Assembly (NCBI GenBank): GCA_011605715.1 | Contig: JAAOZO010000030.1 | Coordinates: forward strand, 1-25,573 | Origin: Nitrososphaerota archaeon | GTDB lineage: Archaea; Thermoproteota; EX4484-205; JAAOZO01 | Reading direction: 5' to 3' | DNA: 25,573 nt | Part shown: piece after piece, positions 7,038 to 13,972 of the stretch | Position numbering within the stretch: position 1 is the stretch's first letter | How the letters are laid out: each line of letters begins with the position of its first letter | The notes under the pieces: generated by a model | Told to the model about the DNA's origin: nothing | Seen by the model: only the letters and a program-made list of their open reading frames with translations | Databases searched by the model: none | Translations under genes and position numbers: made by a program

Positions 7038-8036
7038 CTAAGGAAGAGCCACAGGCGACTTAACCTTTGAAGACTTTTCTGCCGCCTCAATTACTGCAAT
7101 TACTTTCCTCGTCTCTTCAGGCTTAACGATCAATTCTTTGCCTTCTCTTAAATGCTCAGAGATGTTCGTGTAGAATAAACTGTAGTCAGTCTTCTTTGAT
7201 CCAACTAAAGTTTCAAAATTTCTGTTCTGAAAGTTAACATAAAGTTTAAAGTTTCCTCCTCCAATGTCTAAGATTCCACCTTTAGTTCCAAGTATTCTCC
7301 ACCTTGGTTTTTGAACTATCGCTATATTTGATATCTGAACGTTAGCAATTACACCGTTCTTAAATCTTATGAGCGCTTCAGTGTGGTCTTCGTTGGTTAC
7401 ATCGTTCCAAACGAGCTTATAGAAGTAACCACTAACGTCAATTACTTCGTCTTTTACTAAGTTTAAAACCCAATCTACAACGTGAGCACCCCAATCGTAC
7501 ATTGCACCACCTGAAATCTTCTTGTCAGACCTCCACCAATGACCAGGATGAGCGTATCCTCCAAGGAATACTTCTATATGAAAGACTTCGCCTATGATTC
7601 CACTTTCAATTATTTCTTTTAAGGTTAAAAAGTCTCCATCTAATCTACGGTTGTGAAAGACTGTCAGCATTACGTTGTTCTCTTTAGCAGCCTTTATCAT
7701 CTCATCAGCTTCTTTAGTCGTTATGCACATTGGCTTTTCAACGATTACATGCTTCTTGGAGTTTATTGCCTTTAATGCAAGAGGAGCATGAGTATTATGA
7801 GGGGTTACGATGGTAACAAGGTCTACGTCTTTGTTTTCAAGCAGGTCGTCGACGTTTTTATAAGTTGCTATGCCTGGAAAATCTTTTTTAGCAGCTTCTA
7901 GTCTTGATTCGTCTACGTCTGCTACTGCAACAAGTTTTAGTCCACTCGTTTTGCTTATCATGTCCGCATGGAATTTCCCCATGTTAAATGAAGGACCATA
8001 ACCAACTACTGCGCAATTTATTACATCCTTGCTCAT
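7038..8036 (-). CDS. Gfo/Idh/MocA-family oxidoreductase
   Basis: This 332-residue two-domain NAD(P)-dependent dehydrogenase has an N-terminal Rossmann domain (AVVGYGPSFNMGKFHADMI, a longer than usual Gly loop), the acidic turn VAVADVDESR, and TIVTPHNTHAPLA before the family hallmark E-K-P (E100-K101-P102). The C-terminal domain carries GGAMYDWGAHVVD, with D181 and H185 as the expected catalytic pair in the G-G-x3-D-x-G-x-H-x2-D motif. Family members oxidise or epimerise sugars, inositols and related alcohols in the cytosol. Together with the adjacent epimerase and the PfkB kinase this suggests sugar catabolism, but the substrate is undetermined. The TATA-like element at 8061-8069 is about 29 nt before the ATG, so the message is probably leaderless. 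Confidence 0.88.
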   Translation of the reverse strand: MSKDVINCAVVGYGPSFNMGKFHADMISKTSGLKLVAVADVDESRLEAAKKDFPGIATYKNVDDLLENKDVDLVTIVTPHNTHAPLALKAINSKKHVIVEKPMCITTKEADEMIKAAKENNVMLTVFHNRRLDGDFLTLKEIIESGIIGEVFHIEVFLGGYAHPGHWWRSDKKISGGAMYDWGAHVVDWVLNLVKDEVIDVSGYFYKLVWNDVTNEDHTEALIRFKNGVIANVQISNIAIVQKPRWRILGTKGGILDIGGGNFKLYVNFQNRNFETLVGSKKTDYSLFYTNISEHLREGKELIVKPEETRKVIAVIEAAEKSSKVKSPVALP

Positions 8037-8060
8037 GAAGAAGAGTACAAGAGCTTAAGG

Positions 8061-8069
8061 ATATTTAAG
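8061..8069 (-). promoter_or_regulatory. TATA-like element of the Gfo/Idh/MocA gene
   Basis: CTTAAATAT on the minus strand is centred about 29 nt before the start codon at 8036. It is one of several near-identical promoter geometries in the window. The remaining 8070-8285 stretch is AT-rich with nothing recognisable in it. Confidence 0.45.
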
Positions 8070-8325
8070 TTTTTAGTGAAAAGGTAACAGTTAACTAAAG
8101 CTTCGTAGACTATCAACTTAAGGTCTCATGATGCTTTGTTTTTCTCTATGAATAAAACTAAAAGTTTCTATACTCTACTACTTAATTTTCACTTGCAAAG
8201 CTATGAAACTTCTTTTCTTCAATTTTACCTTTTGAAAGCAATTTACTAACTTCTAAAGAACTATTTTTCTAATTGCTTCTCTACTTATGTTATAAGCTAG
8301 CTCTTGGAAAAAGTTTATGTGTGCC

Positions 8326-8588
8326 ATGGTGGGAATAAAGTGGGAAAAATGGACAAGCCATTGTTGAACGTAAAGGAAGAATTCTAATACCAAAGGAAAT
8401 TCGCGAAAAAAATAGGTTTACAAGCTGGAAGAAAGGTTAGAATAAAAGTAGATAAAGAAAAAGTCATCGTCACTCCTCTGATTTCACCTGAAGAGTTTAT
8501 AGAAGAAATGGAAGGTTGCATTAAAGAAGGAACTCCAACTATAGATCCTTTAAAGCTTAAGGAAATGTGGGAGAATAAAGAAAAGTAA
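8326..8588 (+). pseudogene. frameshifted AbrB/SpoVT-type antitoxin
   Basis: With two frame corrections the sequence reads as an AbrB-like antitoxin. An ATG at 8326 opens a few residues. Then, after a shift near 8336-8342, comes GKNGQAIVERKGRILIPKEI, the swapped-hairpin AbrB motif, ending REK. After a second shift in the seven-A run near 8407-8413 comes IGLQAGRKVRIKVDKEKVIV and a charged tail PEEFIEEMEGCIKEGTPTID ... MWENKEK ending at 8588. The G-R-I-x-I-P-K-E-x-R core followed by L-x-x-G-x-K-V-x-I is diagnostic of the family. It lies directly upstream of a PIN toxin, so this was a vapBC-type operon. Both genes are broken, so it is a dead locus. Confidence 0.7.
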
Positions 8589-8601
8589 AGGGAACTAAAA
8601 G

Positions 8602-9037
8602 TGATATTCGTAGACTCCAACATGTGGTGCTATTGTTTTGACCAACGCCTACCTGAATATGAGTATATACGTGAACCGATGCAAAAAATTATAAAGTCTG
8701 AATAAATTGTTAGTAATACCGTTGCGGTCATGGAGGTGGCACACTACATTGTGAGACGCTTTACTGAAAAAAATTGCTCGTAAGAAAACAGACTACCTCA
8801 CAAAAATTAGAAAACATGAAAATTGTAGACTTCGATAGACAAACGATGACAGAAGCGTTAGAAGGTCTTATTGAATATGCATATAGTTTAGGAGGAAGAG
8901 ATGCCACAGTGATAGCTACTCTTAAGTTGCAAAACATAAAGAAAATTTTATCCCATGATGAAGTTTTTAAACGCATGTCAAGGAGGCTTAAATTAGAAGT
9001 CGCGGATCCCATACCAATAAACTCAAAAATTTATTGA
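8602..9037 (+). pseudogene. broken VapC-like PIN toxin, partner of the AbrB remnant
   Basis: Starting at GTG 8602 the frame gives a PIN N-terminus (MIFVDSNMWCYCFDQRLPEY, catalytic Asp5). It reaches an in-frame TAA at 8701-8703 where the parallel fragment at 9931 has a Glu codon, so this looks like a GAA-to-TAA mutation. It continues SNTVAVMEVAHYIVRR, with the second catalytic acid, then shifts frame in an A-run near 8766-8773. The remaining frame (roughly 8774-9037) carries IVDFDRQTMTEALEGLIEYA, then GGRDATVIATLKLQNIKKIL with the third acid, SHDEVFKRM, and the usual ending DPIP. Total length after repair is about 140 residues, normal for VapC. One point mutation and one frameshift make it inactive. 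Confidence 0.72.
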
Positions 9038-9104
9038 AAATAATTCGGCAATCTAAAACTGCTATTTCATTCTGCCTCACTTTGAAAGTGAGACCTTCTT
9101 AGCT

Positions 9105-9308
9105 AACTGAAGAAAAAATAACATTTGACGACAGAGTTTATGAGGCTAAAGCATAGTATGACAAAGATGCGTCATCTACTCTAACGACTTCCTCAGCCTC
9201 GGTGGTTATGTCAAACTAATAAATGCTTAAGACGAATGACCGTGAAATATTTTGAAAAAGGAGGCTTAAAGATCCTATGTAACCCTCTTCCCCCTGTTCA
9301 GTAGGATT
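9105..9308 (+). pseudogene. C-terminal fragment of another PIN toxin
   Basis: The plus strand reads ITFDDRVYEAKA, stop, YDKDASSTLT and then decays. After a frame change it ends in TVKYFEKGGLKILCNPLPPV and a stop near 9308. This order is the standard VapC C-terminal pattern: a helix with F-D-x-R-x-Y, then the Y-x-x-x-D-x-S-x-T-D catalytic strand, then D/x-H-F-x-x-x-G-F-x-x-L. Several stops and at least one shift are present, and the N-terminal half is missing. It is a different PIN subtype from the toxin ending at 9037, as the motif style and C-terminus differ. No associated antitoxin was found. Confidence 0.5.
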
Positions 9309-9386
9309 TGCGATCTAATATCTCCGTATGAAAATAAGGAGTTAAAATAGGCTTTTAATTAACCTAAGCACACATCAGTCAATGTT

Positions 9387-9881
9387 TTAATCCGTGATTC
9401 TCTTCAAAACTATTTCACACACTTTATCTCCTTTACTTCTTCTCTTCAAAACGGAATAACGAATATTTTTGTTTATCCCTGTCACGAGACCGATCTCATA
9501 TTGGTCTGTTAAGGCACATAATTCAGGTGTCCAATTCTTCTTATTTTTCCATAGGCATTCAGTTGCATGGATCACCACCTCATCTTTTTTCTCCATTACT
9601 ATCTCGTTTCTTATGCCGAAGATATTGTTTGTCGCTAAAATCGCGATTGCGCATCCATGTAGATCTCTACTTATCCCCAATGTGTTAACAACTTCTTCTG
9701 CATCACTCAACCCCCATTCATAAAGCAGGCTAGCCAGCTTTCTTCTATCCTCCGCATTAAGCATGCGATGCACACCGATAAACAAACTTCCAATAGCGCT
9801 CACACTTTTCTTCCACCTCATCTTCACGGGGATAAGATCGTTTCTTGCAATAAACTCGATTAATTTGCTTTTAATATCCAT
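9387..9881 (-). CDS. ATC-hydrolase/DUF6125-like protein
   Basis: This intact 164-residue soluble protein sits among pseudogenes. It is helical for the first ~100 residues, with GCAIAILATNNIFGI in the middle. It ends in the recognisable layout VVIHATECLWKNKKNWTPEL, C, then Y-E-x-G-x-x-x-x-x-N-x-x-x-x-x-S-x-L-x-R-x-S-K-G-D-K-V-C-E-I-x-L-K-R. A Cys-Trp after a strand, a later Cys, and a final G-D-x-x-C-x-x-x-x-x-R are typical of the family annotated as L-2-amino-thiazoline-4-carboxylic acid hydrolase, most members of which have no proven activity. The name should be taken as family resemblance only. A TATA-like element at 9908-9915 sits about 30 nt before the ATG. Codon use has somewhat more C/G than its neighbours, which may mean later acquisition. 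Confidence 0.6.
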   Translation of the reverse strand: MDIKSKLIEFIARNDLIPVKMRWKKSVSAIGSLFIGVHRMLNAEDRRKLASLLYEWGLSDAEEVVNTLGISRDLHGCAIAILATNNIFGIRNEIVMEKKDEVVIHATECLWKNKKNWTPELCALTDQYEIGLVTGINKNIRYSVLKRRSKGDKVCEIVLKRITD

Positions 9882-9907
9882 GTTATCCCATGTGAGATTT
9901 TTGTGGC

Positions 9908-9915
9908 TTTTAAAT
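9908..9915 (-). promoter_or_regulatory. TATA-like element of the ATC-hydrolase-like gene
   Basis: GATTTAAA on the minus strand is centred about 30 nt before ATG 9881, again implying a leaderless or near-leaderless message. Confidence 0.4.
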
Positions 9916-9930
9916 CTTTAGGCTTTACCA

Positions 9931-10068
9931 CTGGAAGAAACTGTTGCACGTGTTAAAAACTTAAAGTCTGAAGAAATTGTTTGCAACACTATTATAATCA
10001 TAGAGGTGGTAGCATAGTACGACAAAGATGTTATGAAAAATGAGCAAATTACTTTGATTTTGATATAG
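9931..10068 (+). pseudogene. central fragment of a PIN toxin related to the one at 8602
   Basis: One frame reads LEETVARVKNLKSEEIVCNT followed by IIIIEVVA, a stop and YDKDVMKNEQITLILI. The segment K-S-E-E-I-V-x-N-T-x-x-x-x-E-V matches the corresponding part of the broken toxin at about 8690-8740 in both protein and DNA (AAAGTCTGAA-AAATTGTT is shared). This is therefore a paralogous, truncated copy. It lacks the N-terminal strand and everything after the central helix. It shares a 20-nt near-identical stretch with the other fragment around 9147-9166. It has no start codon and is not expressed as far as can be seen. Confidence 0.5.
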
Positions 10069-10087
10069 AAGTAAATTGCCAAAGAAA

Positions 10088-10096
10088 GATTTAAAT
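10088..10096 (+). promoter_or_regulatory. TATA-like element of the 71-residue membrane protein gene
   Basis: GATTTAAAT is centred about 53 nt before ATG 10145, predicting a transcript start near 10120 with a leader of about 25 nt. No clear ribosome site lies in that leader. Confidence 0.35.
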
Positions 10097-10144
10097 AGAT
10101 ATTAGTACTTGTAAGCTTCATAAAAACTAAATAAGTGAAATTAA

Positions 10145-10360
10145 ATGAGTTCAAAGTCGGTTGAAGAAAGGATTTCTTTTCTTGAAGGAAAGGTTGATGG
10201 TAGCTTAGAGCATATCAACAAGAGACTTGATGGATTAGAAAGAAAGATCGAGGTTTTAGATAAGAAAATCGATAGTCAGTTTAGATGGATAGTTGGGGAA
10301 ATATTAGCGATAATAATATCGTGGCTAATTCCAATAGTACTGAAGATATACTTTCCTTAG
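10145..10360 (+). CDS. small coiled-coil protein with C-terminal membrane helix
   Basis: A 71-residue protein. Residues about 5-47 are a regular heptad coiled coil (ERISFLEGKVDGSLEHINKR, then LDGLERKIEVLDKKID). These are followed by a Trp and a strongly hydrophobic helix at about 48-69 (WIVGEILAIIISWLIPIVLK). The arrangement is like the XhlA/tail-anchored small proteins found widely in archaea and phages, but this is only a shape similarity. It should sit in the membrane with the coiled coil on one face and self-associate. It is the only intact gene between the TA remnants and the ATPase operon, with which it converges (52-nt gap), so the two do not share a transcript. Function unknown. Confidence 0.72.
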   Translation: MSSKSVEERISFLEGKVDGSLEHINKRLDGLERKIEVLDKKIDSQFRWIVGEILAIIISWLIPIVLKIYFP

Positions 10361-10412
10361 AAAGTTTATAAACCTTAAGGAACTACTTTTAATTTATTTT
10401 TAACTTTAAATC
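10361..10412. terminator. AT-rich convergent terminator region
   Basis: Only 52 nt separate the ends of the small membrane protein gene and the last ATPase gene. The plus strand has CTTTTAATTTATTTTTAAC. On the minus strand the same interval is A-rich and followed by a short T/A tract, so it may terminate mainly plus-strand transcription. Confidence 0.35.
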
Positions 10413-11552
10413 TTATTTTAGAAGGTCTTCCAACTTCTCGTTTGGATAAAATCTTATAAGGTCTAAAGCTTCCACAATGCCTTTTATGAACATTCTAGTT
10501 TTATCCTTCGGTACTCTCCTTAGAATGTTTTTTTGTTCAATCTTAAAGTCGTACGCGTACTCATAAAAACGAACGACGCTTTTTGAGATTTCATCAAGGT
10601 ATTTTTCACCAAGGTTTTTAATCTCTATCCTTCTTAACGCATTAAGAGGTTCCTTGTCTAAGATGTTGTACGAAGGCGCGAAAGCAAATATGAGTTTAAT
10701 GTTTGTTGGAGCTCTCCATAAGTAGCGTAAGTAAGGAAAATGACCGCCATACTGTAAACCAGTTTTCTCCCCCAAGTAGATTTTTCCACCGTATGGAGAA
10801 ACAAAAAATGGAGTTATGTTCTCTTCCAATAGTTCTGTTTTGTTACTCGCCATGAGTAAAATTCCTTTAAGAAAGTTCCAGCTCTTGTCATTTTGATAAG
10901 AAGAGTACCAAAAAGAATCAACAGTTTCTGCTTCATCGAACAATATAACAAAACCATTTAATCCAAGAATGTTTCTTGAGGCCCACCCAATTCCACTAAG
11001 GATGTTGCAGTAGATATTGGCAGAAGTTGAGTAATCAAACATAGGAGGATTCCCAACTATTTGCTTTCCTTCTATCCATTCAAACGAATACTCACTTTCT
11101 ACTCCCTCTTTTAGCTCACTTATTATTGCGCCAAGGTACTGATGATTTTCAAGCTCATAGTATTTACTACTTTCTGCAATCTCTTTCAAGAAATCTCTAA
11201 AAGTTCCATTTTTTGTTCCAAATCTAAATGAATTTATTATTGCTTCGTATACTCTTTTAGGCTTATGGAAGGGAAGCTCATTTGGATCAAGCTCTACGAT
11301 TGAAACTGCCCAGTTACTTTTAAGTAAGGACGAATAAAGGTACTCCAGCAAGTGTGTCTTTCCTACTCCATACTCTCCAACCAATACTAAGGAACTTTCA
11401 TTTTCATTTTCCAACCAAGATTTAATTTGCTCTATTTCCTTAGCTCTTCCAAACGTAAATTCTTCAACATGCTTTTGCGGTACAATACCTAACCTTAAAG
11501 CTTCAATTATCTTTCTTGCTTCAAGTTTTTCTTTTGACAAGCGTTGCACCAC
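10413..11552 (-). CDS. BrxC/BrxD-like (DUF2791) P-loop ATPase, second of the pair
   Basis: This 379-residue ATPase opens with the BrxD-type N-terminus: EALRLGIVPQKHVEEFTFGR, a helix plus V-G-R-like anchor that precedes the nucleotide site. Walker A is GEYGVGKT (59-66) and Walker B is FVILFDEAE (D206, E207). Strand-end segments IVELDPNELPF and LIFAFAPSYN follow the DUF2791 pattern. The C-terminus has TRMFIKGIVEALDLIRFYPN, a helical motif repeated in the sister ATPase. In BREX systems members of this family act in phage defence as DNA-linked ATPases, but no other BREX gene lies in this window. It is the last gene of the three-gene operon, 44 nt after its sister. The start is GTG (two adjacent GTGs) next to AAGGTAGGTGG. 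Confidence 0.8.
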   Translation of the reverse strand: MVQRLSKEKLEARKIIEALRLGIVPQKHVEEFTFGRAKEIEQIKSWLENENESSLVLVGEYGVGKTHLLEYLYSSLLKSNWAVSIVELDPNELPFHKPKRVYEAIINSFRFGTKNGTFRDFLKEIAESSKYYELENHQYLGAIISELKEGVESEYSFEWIEGKQIVGNPPMFDYSTSANIYCNILSGIGWASRNILGLNGFVILFDEAETVDSFWYSSYQNDKSWNFLKGILLMASNKTELLEENITPFFVSPYGGKIYLGEKTGLQYGGHFPYLRYLWRAPTNIKLIFAFAPSYNILDKEPLNALRRIEIKNLGEKYLDEISKSVVRFYEYAYDFKIEQKNILRRVPKDKTRMFIKGIVEALDLIRFYPNEKLEDLLK

Positions 11553-11596
11553 CTACCTTAGTTAACGATAAAATGTTGGTGAACAAATCAACATCT

Positions 11597-12853
11597 CTAA
11601 AGCTCAACGTCCTTCCTAGAAACAGGTTTTTTGGTTTGCCTCATAACGTGAAAAGCTTTAACTATGCTTTGAACAAAAAGCCTTTTGTAGCCTACTTCAA
11701 ACTTTTTTTCGTAGACAACATGAGACACCTCTTCTATTGTTTTTTCTAAGTCACTGTAGTTAAACTTTACCCCATACGCTACTTCGTATATCTTTGCTAA
11801 CTTTCTTCCAATTTCCTTTAAGCTTTCAACAGAATCTGAAGGAATCTTTTCAAGATAAATCTTTACTCCAGTTGGATTAAGTTTTGAGTTAAATACTGTA
11901 GCTGTCCTTTGCCGTAGCGCTTCGTAAACTAAAGCTCTACCCTCAAGGAAGTTTTCGTCTGGAACAGCATAGAACCACATCGTGTTTTTAAAGTTGTCGT
12001 GACCGCACTCGTCTATCAGCTCTCTTAGGTTGTTTAAAAGCAAGCCAACTTGCTTTGAAGACATACTTGGAATTTGCTCAGCTTCGTCAAAGAGAACAAC
12101 TATGCCTGAAAAGCCTATATCTCTTATCCATTGTGCTAATGAACGAATCATCTTAAATGCAGTACTCTTGTCTATTCTTTCAAATATGCCATAACGCTTC
12201 AGTAGGTCTTTTGGAGGATTCTCACCTTTAAGCCACTGAACAACCAAAGAAAGGTCTTCGTAACGCTTCTCAGCAGTACTTAGAAAAGCTTCCTTCATTG
12301 CATTTCTAAAGCTTGTGCTTTCATATGGGCTTAGCGATGAAGCGTAACTCATTAAGCCTTCCCAAATTGAGCCTTCAGATAATTTTTCTGCCTTTTCTTT
12401 TAGTTCGTTATACTTCTTCGAATACCAGAAGCTTATCAGGGATTCAATTCCTCTTCTGTAACCATGAACCAGTTCTTCTGAACTTTGCGGATACGCTAAA
12501 TTTGCTACAATCTCCTTGTATATTTTTTCTAAAGCATAAAATGGAGAATGTTCTGGACTTAGCACAACATAAGAAACAATGAAGTTGTACTTCCAAGCCA
12601 ATGCTCTTACACAGTATAGAAAATGAGTCTTACCACTTCCATAGTTACCAATTACAAGCTTAAATGAAGAACCACCTTCTCTTATGAAGCTTCTGAGGTA
12701 GTCGTCTTCTAAAGTTCTAAGGTAATCATCTAATCCTACCGTAAAGTACTGAAACCCAAACTCAGGAGGAGTTCCTTGGCCTCCAACAGTTTCGATTATT
12801 TTTCTTGCAACAACAGGAGTTAATGCTTCTTCGTTAACTTTAGGGTTACTCAT
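11597..12853 (-). CDS. BrxC/BrxD-like (DUF2791) P-loop ATPase, first of the pair
   Basis: This protein is 418 residues from ATG 12853; a GTG at 12862 would add three. It has FGFQYFTVGLDDYLRTLEDD before Walker A GNYGSGKTHFL (69-76) and Walker B GIVVLFDEAEQI (D256, E257). About 90 residues of Lys/Glu-rich helix lie between (roughly 115-205). Later come a sensor-like FYAVPDE, RALVYEALRQRT, and the C-terminal helix KRLFVQSIVKAFHVMR, paralogous to the sister's TRMFIKGIVEALDLIR. The family is DUF2791/BrxC_BrxD, ATPases of BREX-type defence loci. The ATG overlaps the upstream gene's stop by 8 nt (ATGAGTAA) and has GAGGTG six nt before it, so the two are translationally coupled. That site fixes the start. 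Confidence 0.82.
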   Translation of the reverse strand: MSNPKVNEEALTPVVARKIIETVGGQGTPPEFGFQYFTVGLDDYLRTLEDDYLRSFIREGGSSFKLVIGNYGSGKTHFLYCVRALAWKYNFIVSYVVLSPEHSPFYALEKIYKEIVANLAYPQSSEELVHGYRRGIESLISFWYSKKYNELKEKAEKLSEGSIWEGLMSYASSLSPYESTSFRNAMKEAFLSTAEKRYEDLSLVVQWLKGENPPKDLLKRYGIFERIDKSTAFKMIRSLAQWIRDIGFSGIVVLFDEAEQIPSMSSKQVGLLLNNLRELIDECGHDNFKNTMWFYAVPDENFLEGRALVYEALRQRTATVFNSKLNPTGVKIYLEKIPSDSVESLKEIGRKLAKIYEVAYGVKFNYSDLEKTIEEVSHVVYEKKFEVGYKRLFVQSIVKAFHVMRQTKKPVSRKDVEL

Positions 12854-13682
12854 TGTTTGCACCTCTAAGTCTTAAATGCGAAATATAAGTACCAACACCT
12901 TCATCGTTTGTTGGAACCCAAAGAAAGTCTTTCTTTTTTCTTGTGTAAGCACGTGTAGCAGTAATTAGCTCAAGTTCGTGCTCATTTATCTTCCTTTCTT
13001 TTAGCCTGTAAAGGTCGTAACTAAAGAAGACTCTTCCATAGTGAGTGCAGTTTTCTTTAGCTATGTTTCGAACTAGAATAGTATACTCAAGTAATACGCT
13101 TGTTATAGGTAAAGGGTCTTCGAGCTTTTTATTTTCCTTATTGGCAACTGTTTCACAGGCTTTGTATAAATTAAACAAGAAAGCCTTTTCAACAAACTCA
13201 CGTTTGGTAATTAAGTTGTGTAGCTCAAATAGTTTTTGAGCTACTCTTTTAGGAGAAAGACTACAAACCTTTAACTTTTCTTGCTTAGGGCCAAACCATA
13301 TTGTAACACTACTCTTATCGAAATTTACTTCTAGAGTATAAAAAGAAGACTTTAGTAAAGGGTAATGACCTTCTAACCTAAAACCTACTTGCTTTAACTC
13401 TTCCTCTAGCTCTTTTCCAAAAGTTTTCCTACTAAGTGCTTCAAGTCCTAATACTCTTTGCTCCACTAACTTAATGTATTGAGCAACGCTAGTTTTTGAA
13501 ACATCAGATTCTTCAGTTCTTAATGCTTTTTCTACCTTTTTTAGTTCTTGTTTAAGCTTACCTAGGTTTTCTAGAGGATCTTTACTGAGAAGCTTTTCAA
13601 GCTTTCTAAGCGAAGGCTCATGATGTCTTAAGCTATCTGGCAGTTTTGGAAGAGTGATAGTAAGTTCACTTTTATCTTCCAT
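12846..13682 (-). CDS. unrecognised partner protein of the ATPase pair (278 aa)
   Basis: First gene of the operon; I do not recognise the family. The protein is cytosolic with no membrane helix. Residues about 22-98 are long charged helices with heptad character (LRKLEKLLSKDPLENLGKLK and QELKKVEKALRTEESD), likely a coiled coil. Then comes a beta segment, FRLEGHYPLLKSSFYTLEVN to VTIWFGPKQEKL (about 101-136), a helical region about 143-225, and a basic tail (ATRAYTRKKKDFLWVP, LRLRG). A helix-strand adaptor with a basic end would suit a DNA- or complex-binding subunit, but that is inference. Coupling by an 8-nt overlap with the first ATPase implies equimolar or complexed products. ATG at 13682; promoter at 13712-13724. 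Confidence 0.75.
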   Translation of the reverse strand: MEDKSELTITLPKLPDSLRHHEPSLRKLEKLLSKDPLENLGKLKQELKKVEKALRTEESDVSKTSVAQYIKLVEQRVLGLEALSRKTFGKELEEELKQVGFRLEGHYPLLKSSFYTLEVNFDKSSVTIWFGPKQEKLKVCSLSPKRVAQKLFELHNLITKREFVEKAFLFNLYKACETVANKENKKLEDPLPITSVLLEYTILVRNIAKENCTHYGRVFFSYDLYRLKERKINEHELELITATRAYTRKKKDFLWVPTNDEGVGTYISHLRLRGANNE

Positions 13683-13711
13683 AAATTATCTTTTACCCTT
13701 TAACTTAGAGG

Positions 13712-13724
13712 ATATTTAAATATT
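13712..13724 (-). promoter_or_regulatory. promoter of the ATPase operon
   Basis: The sequence ATATTTAAATATT is a symmetric TATA-like element centred about 35 nt before ATG 13682. The predicted transcript start is about 13690, leaving a leader of about 8 nt. It is the only promoter-like signal seen for the three genes, since the internal genes have ribosome sites (GAGGTG, AAGGTAGG) and overlaps or a short gap. The following 13725-13972 stretch is AT-rich without a gene and holds a short AAGCTT-containing repeat pair near 13898-13925 of no clear meaning. Confidence 0.5.
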
Positions 13725-13972
13725 ATTTTATGATAAAAAACATAGTTATATTCTTCTAAAGTACATATGAAATAACTCTATCAAATTAAGGTTTCTTCTA
13801 CGTTAAGCGACTTTCAAAAAAGAACAAAGAGTGAAAAATCAAAAAGCTCATCAGTTTTAAATTATGTATAGACTTCTGTAAAGTAAAAGTAAACTTTTGT
13901 AAGCTTTTCTATTAAGAAGAAGCTTTGTAGATGCTAAAGTTCTAGCTTTCTTGTAAAAGACATTTACTTGCC

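Noticed and set aside
8384..9012. Minus-strand proteins across the AbrB and PIN remnants
   Set aside because: They are shadows of recognisable antitoxin/toxin frames on the plus strand.
10413..13682. A complete BREX system
   Set aside because: Only BrxC/BrxD-like ATPases are present; no PglX methylase, PglZ phosphatase, BrxA/B or Lon-like gene is in the window.
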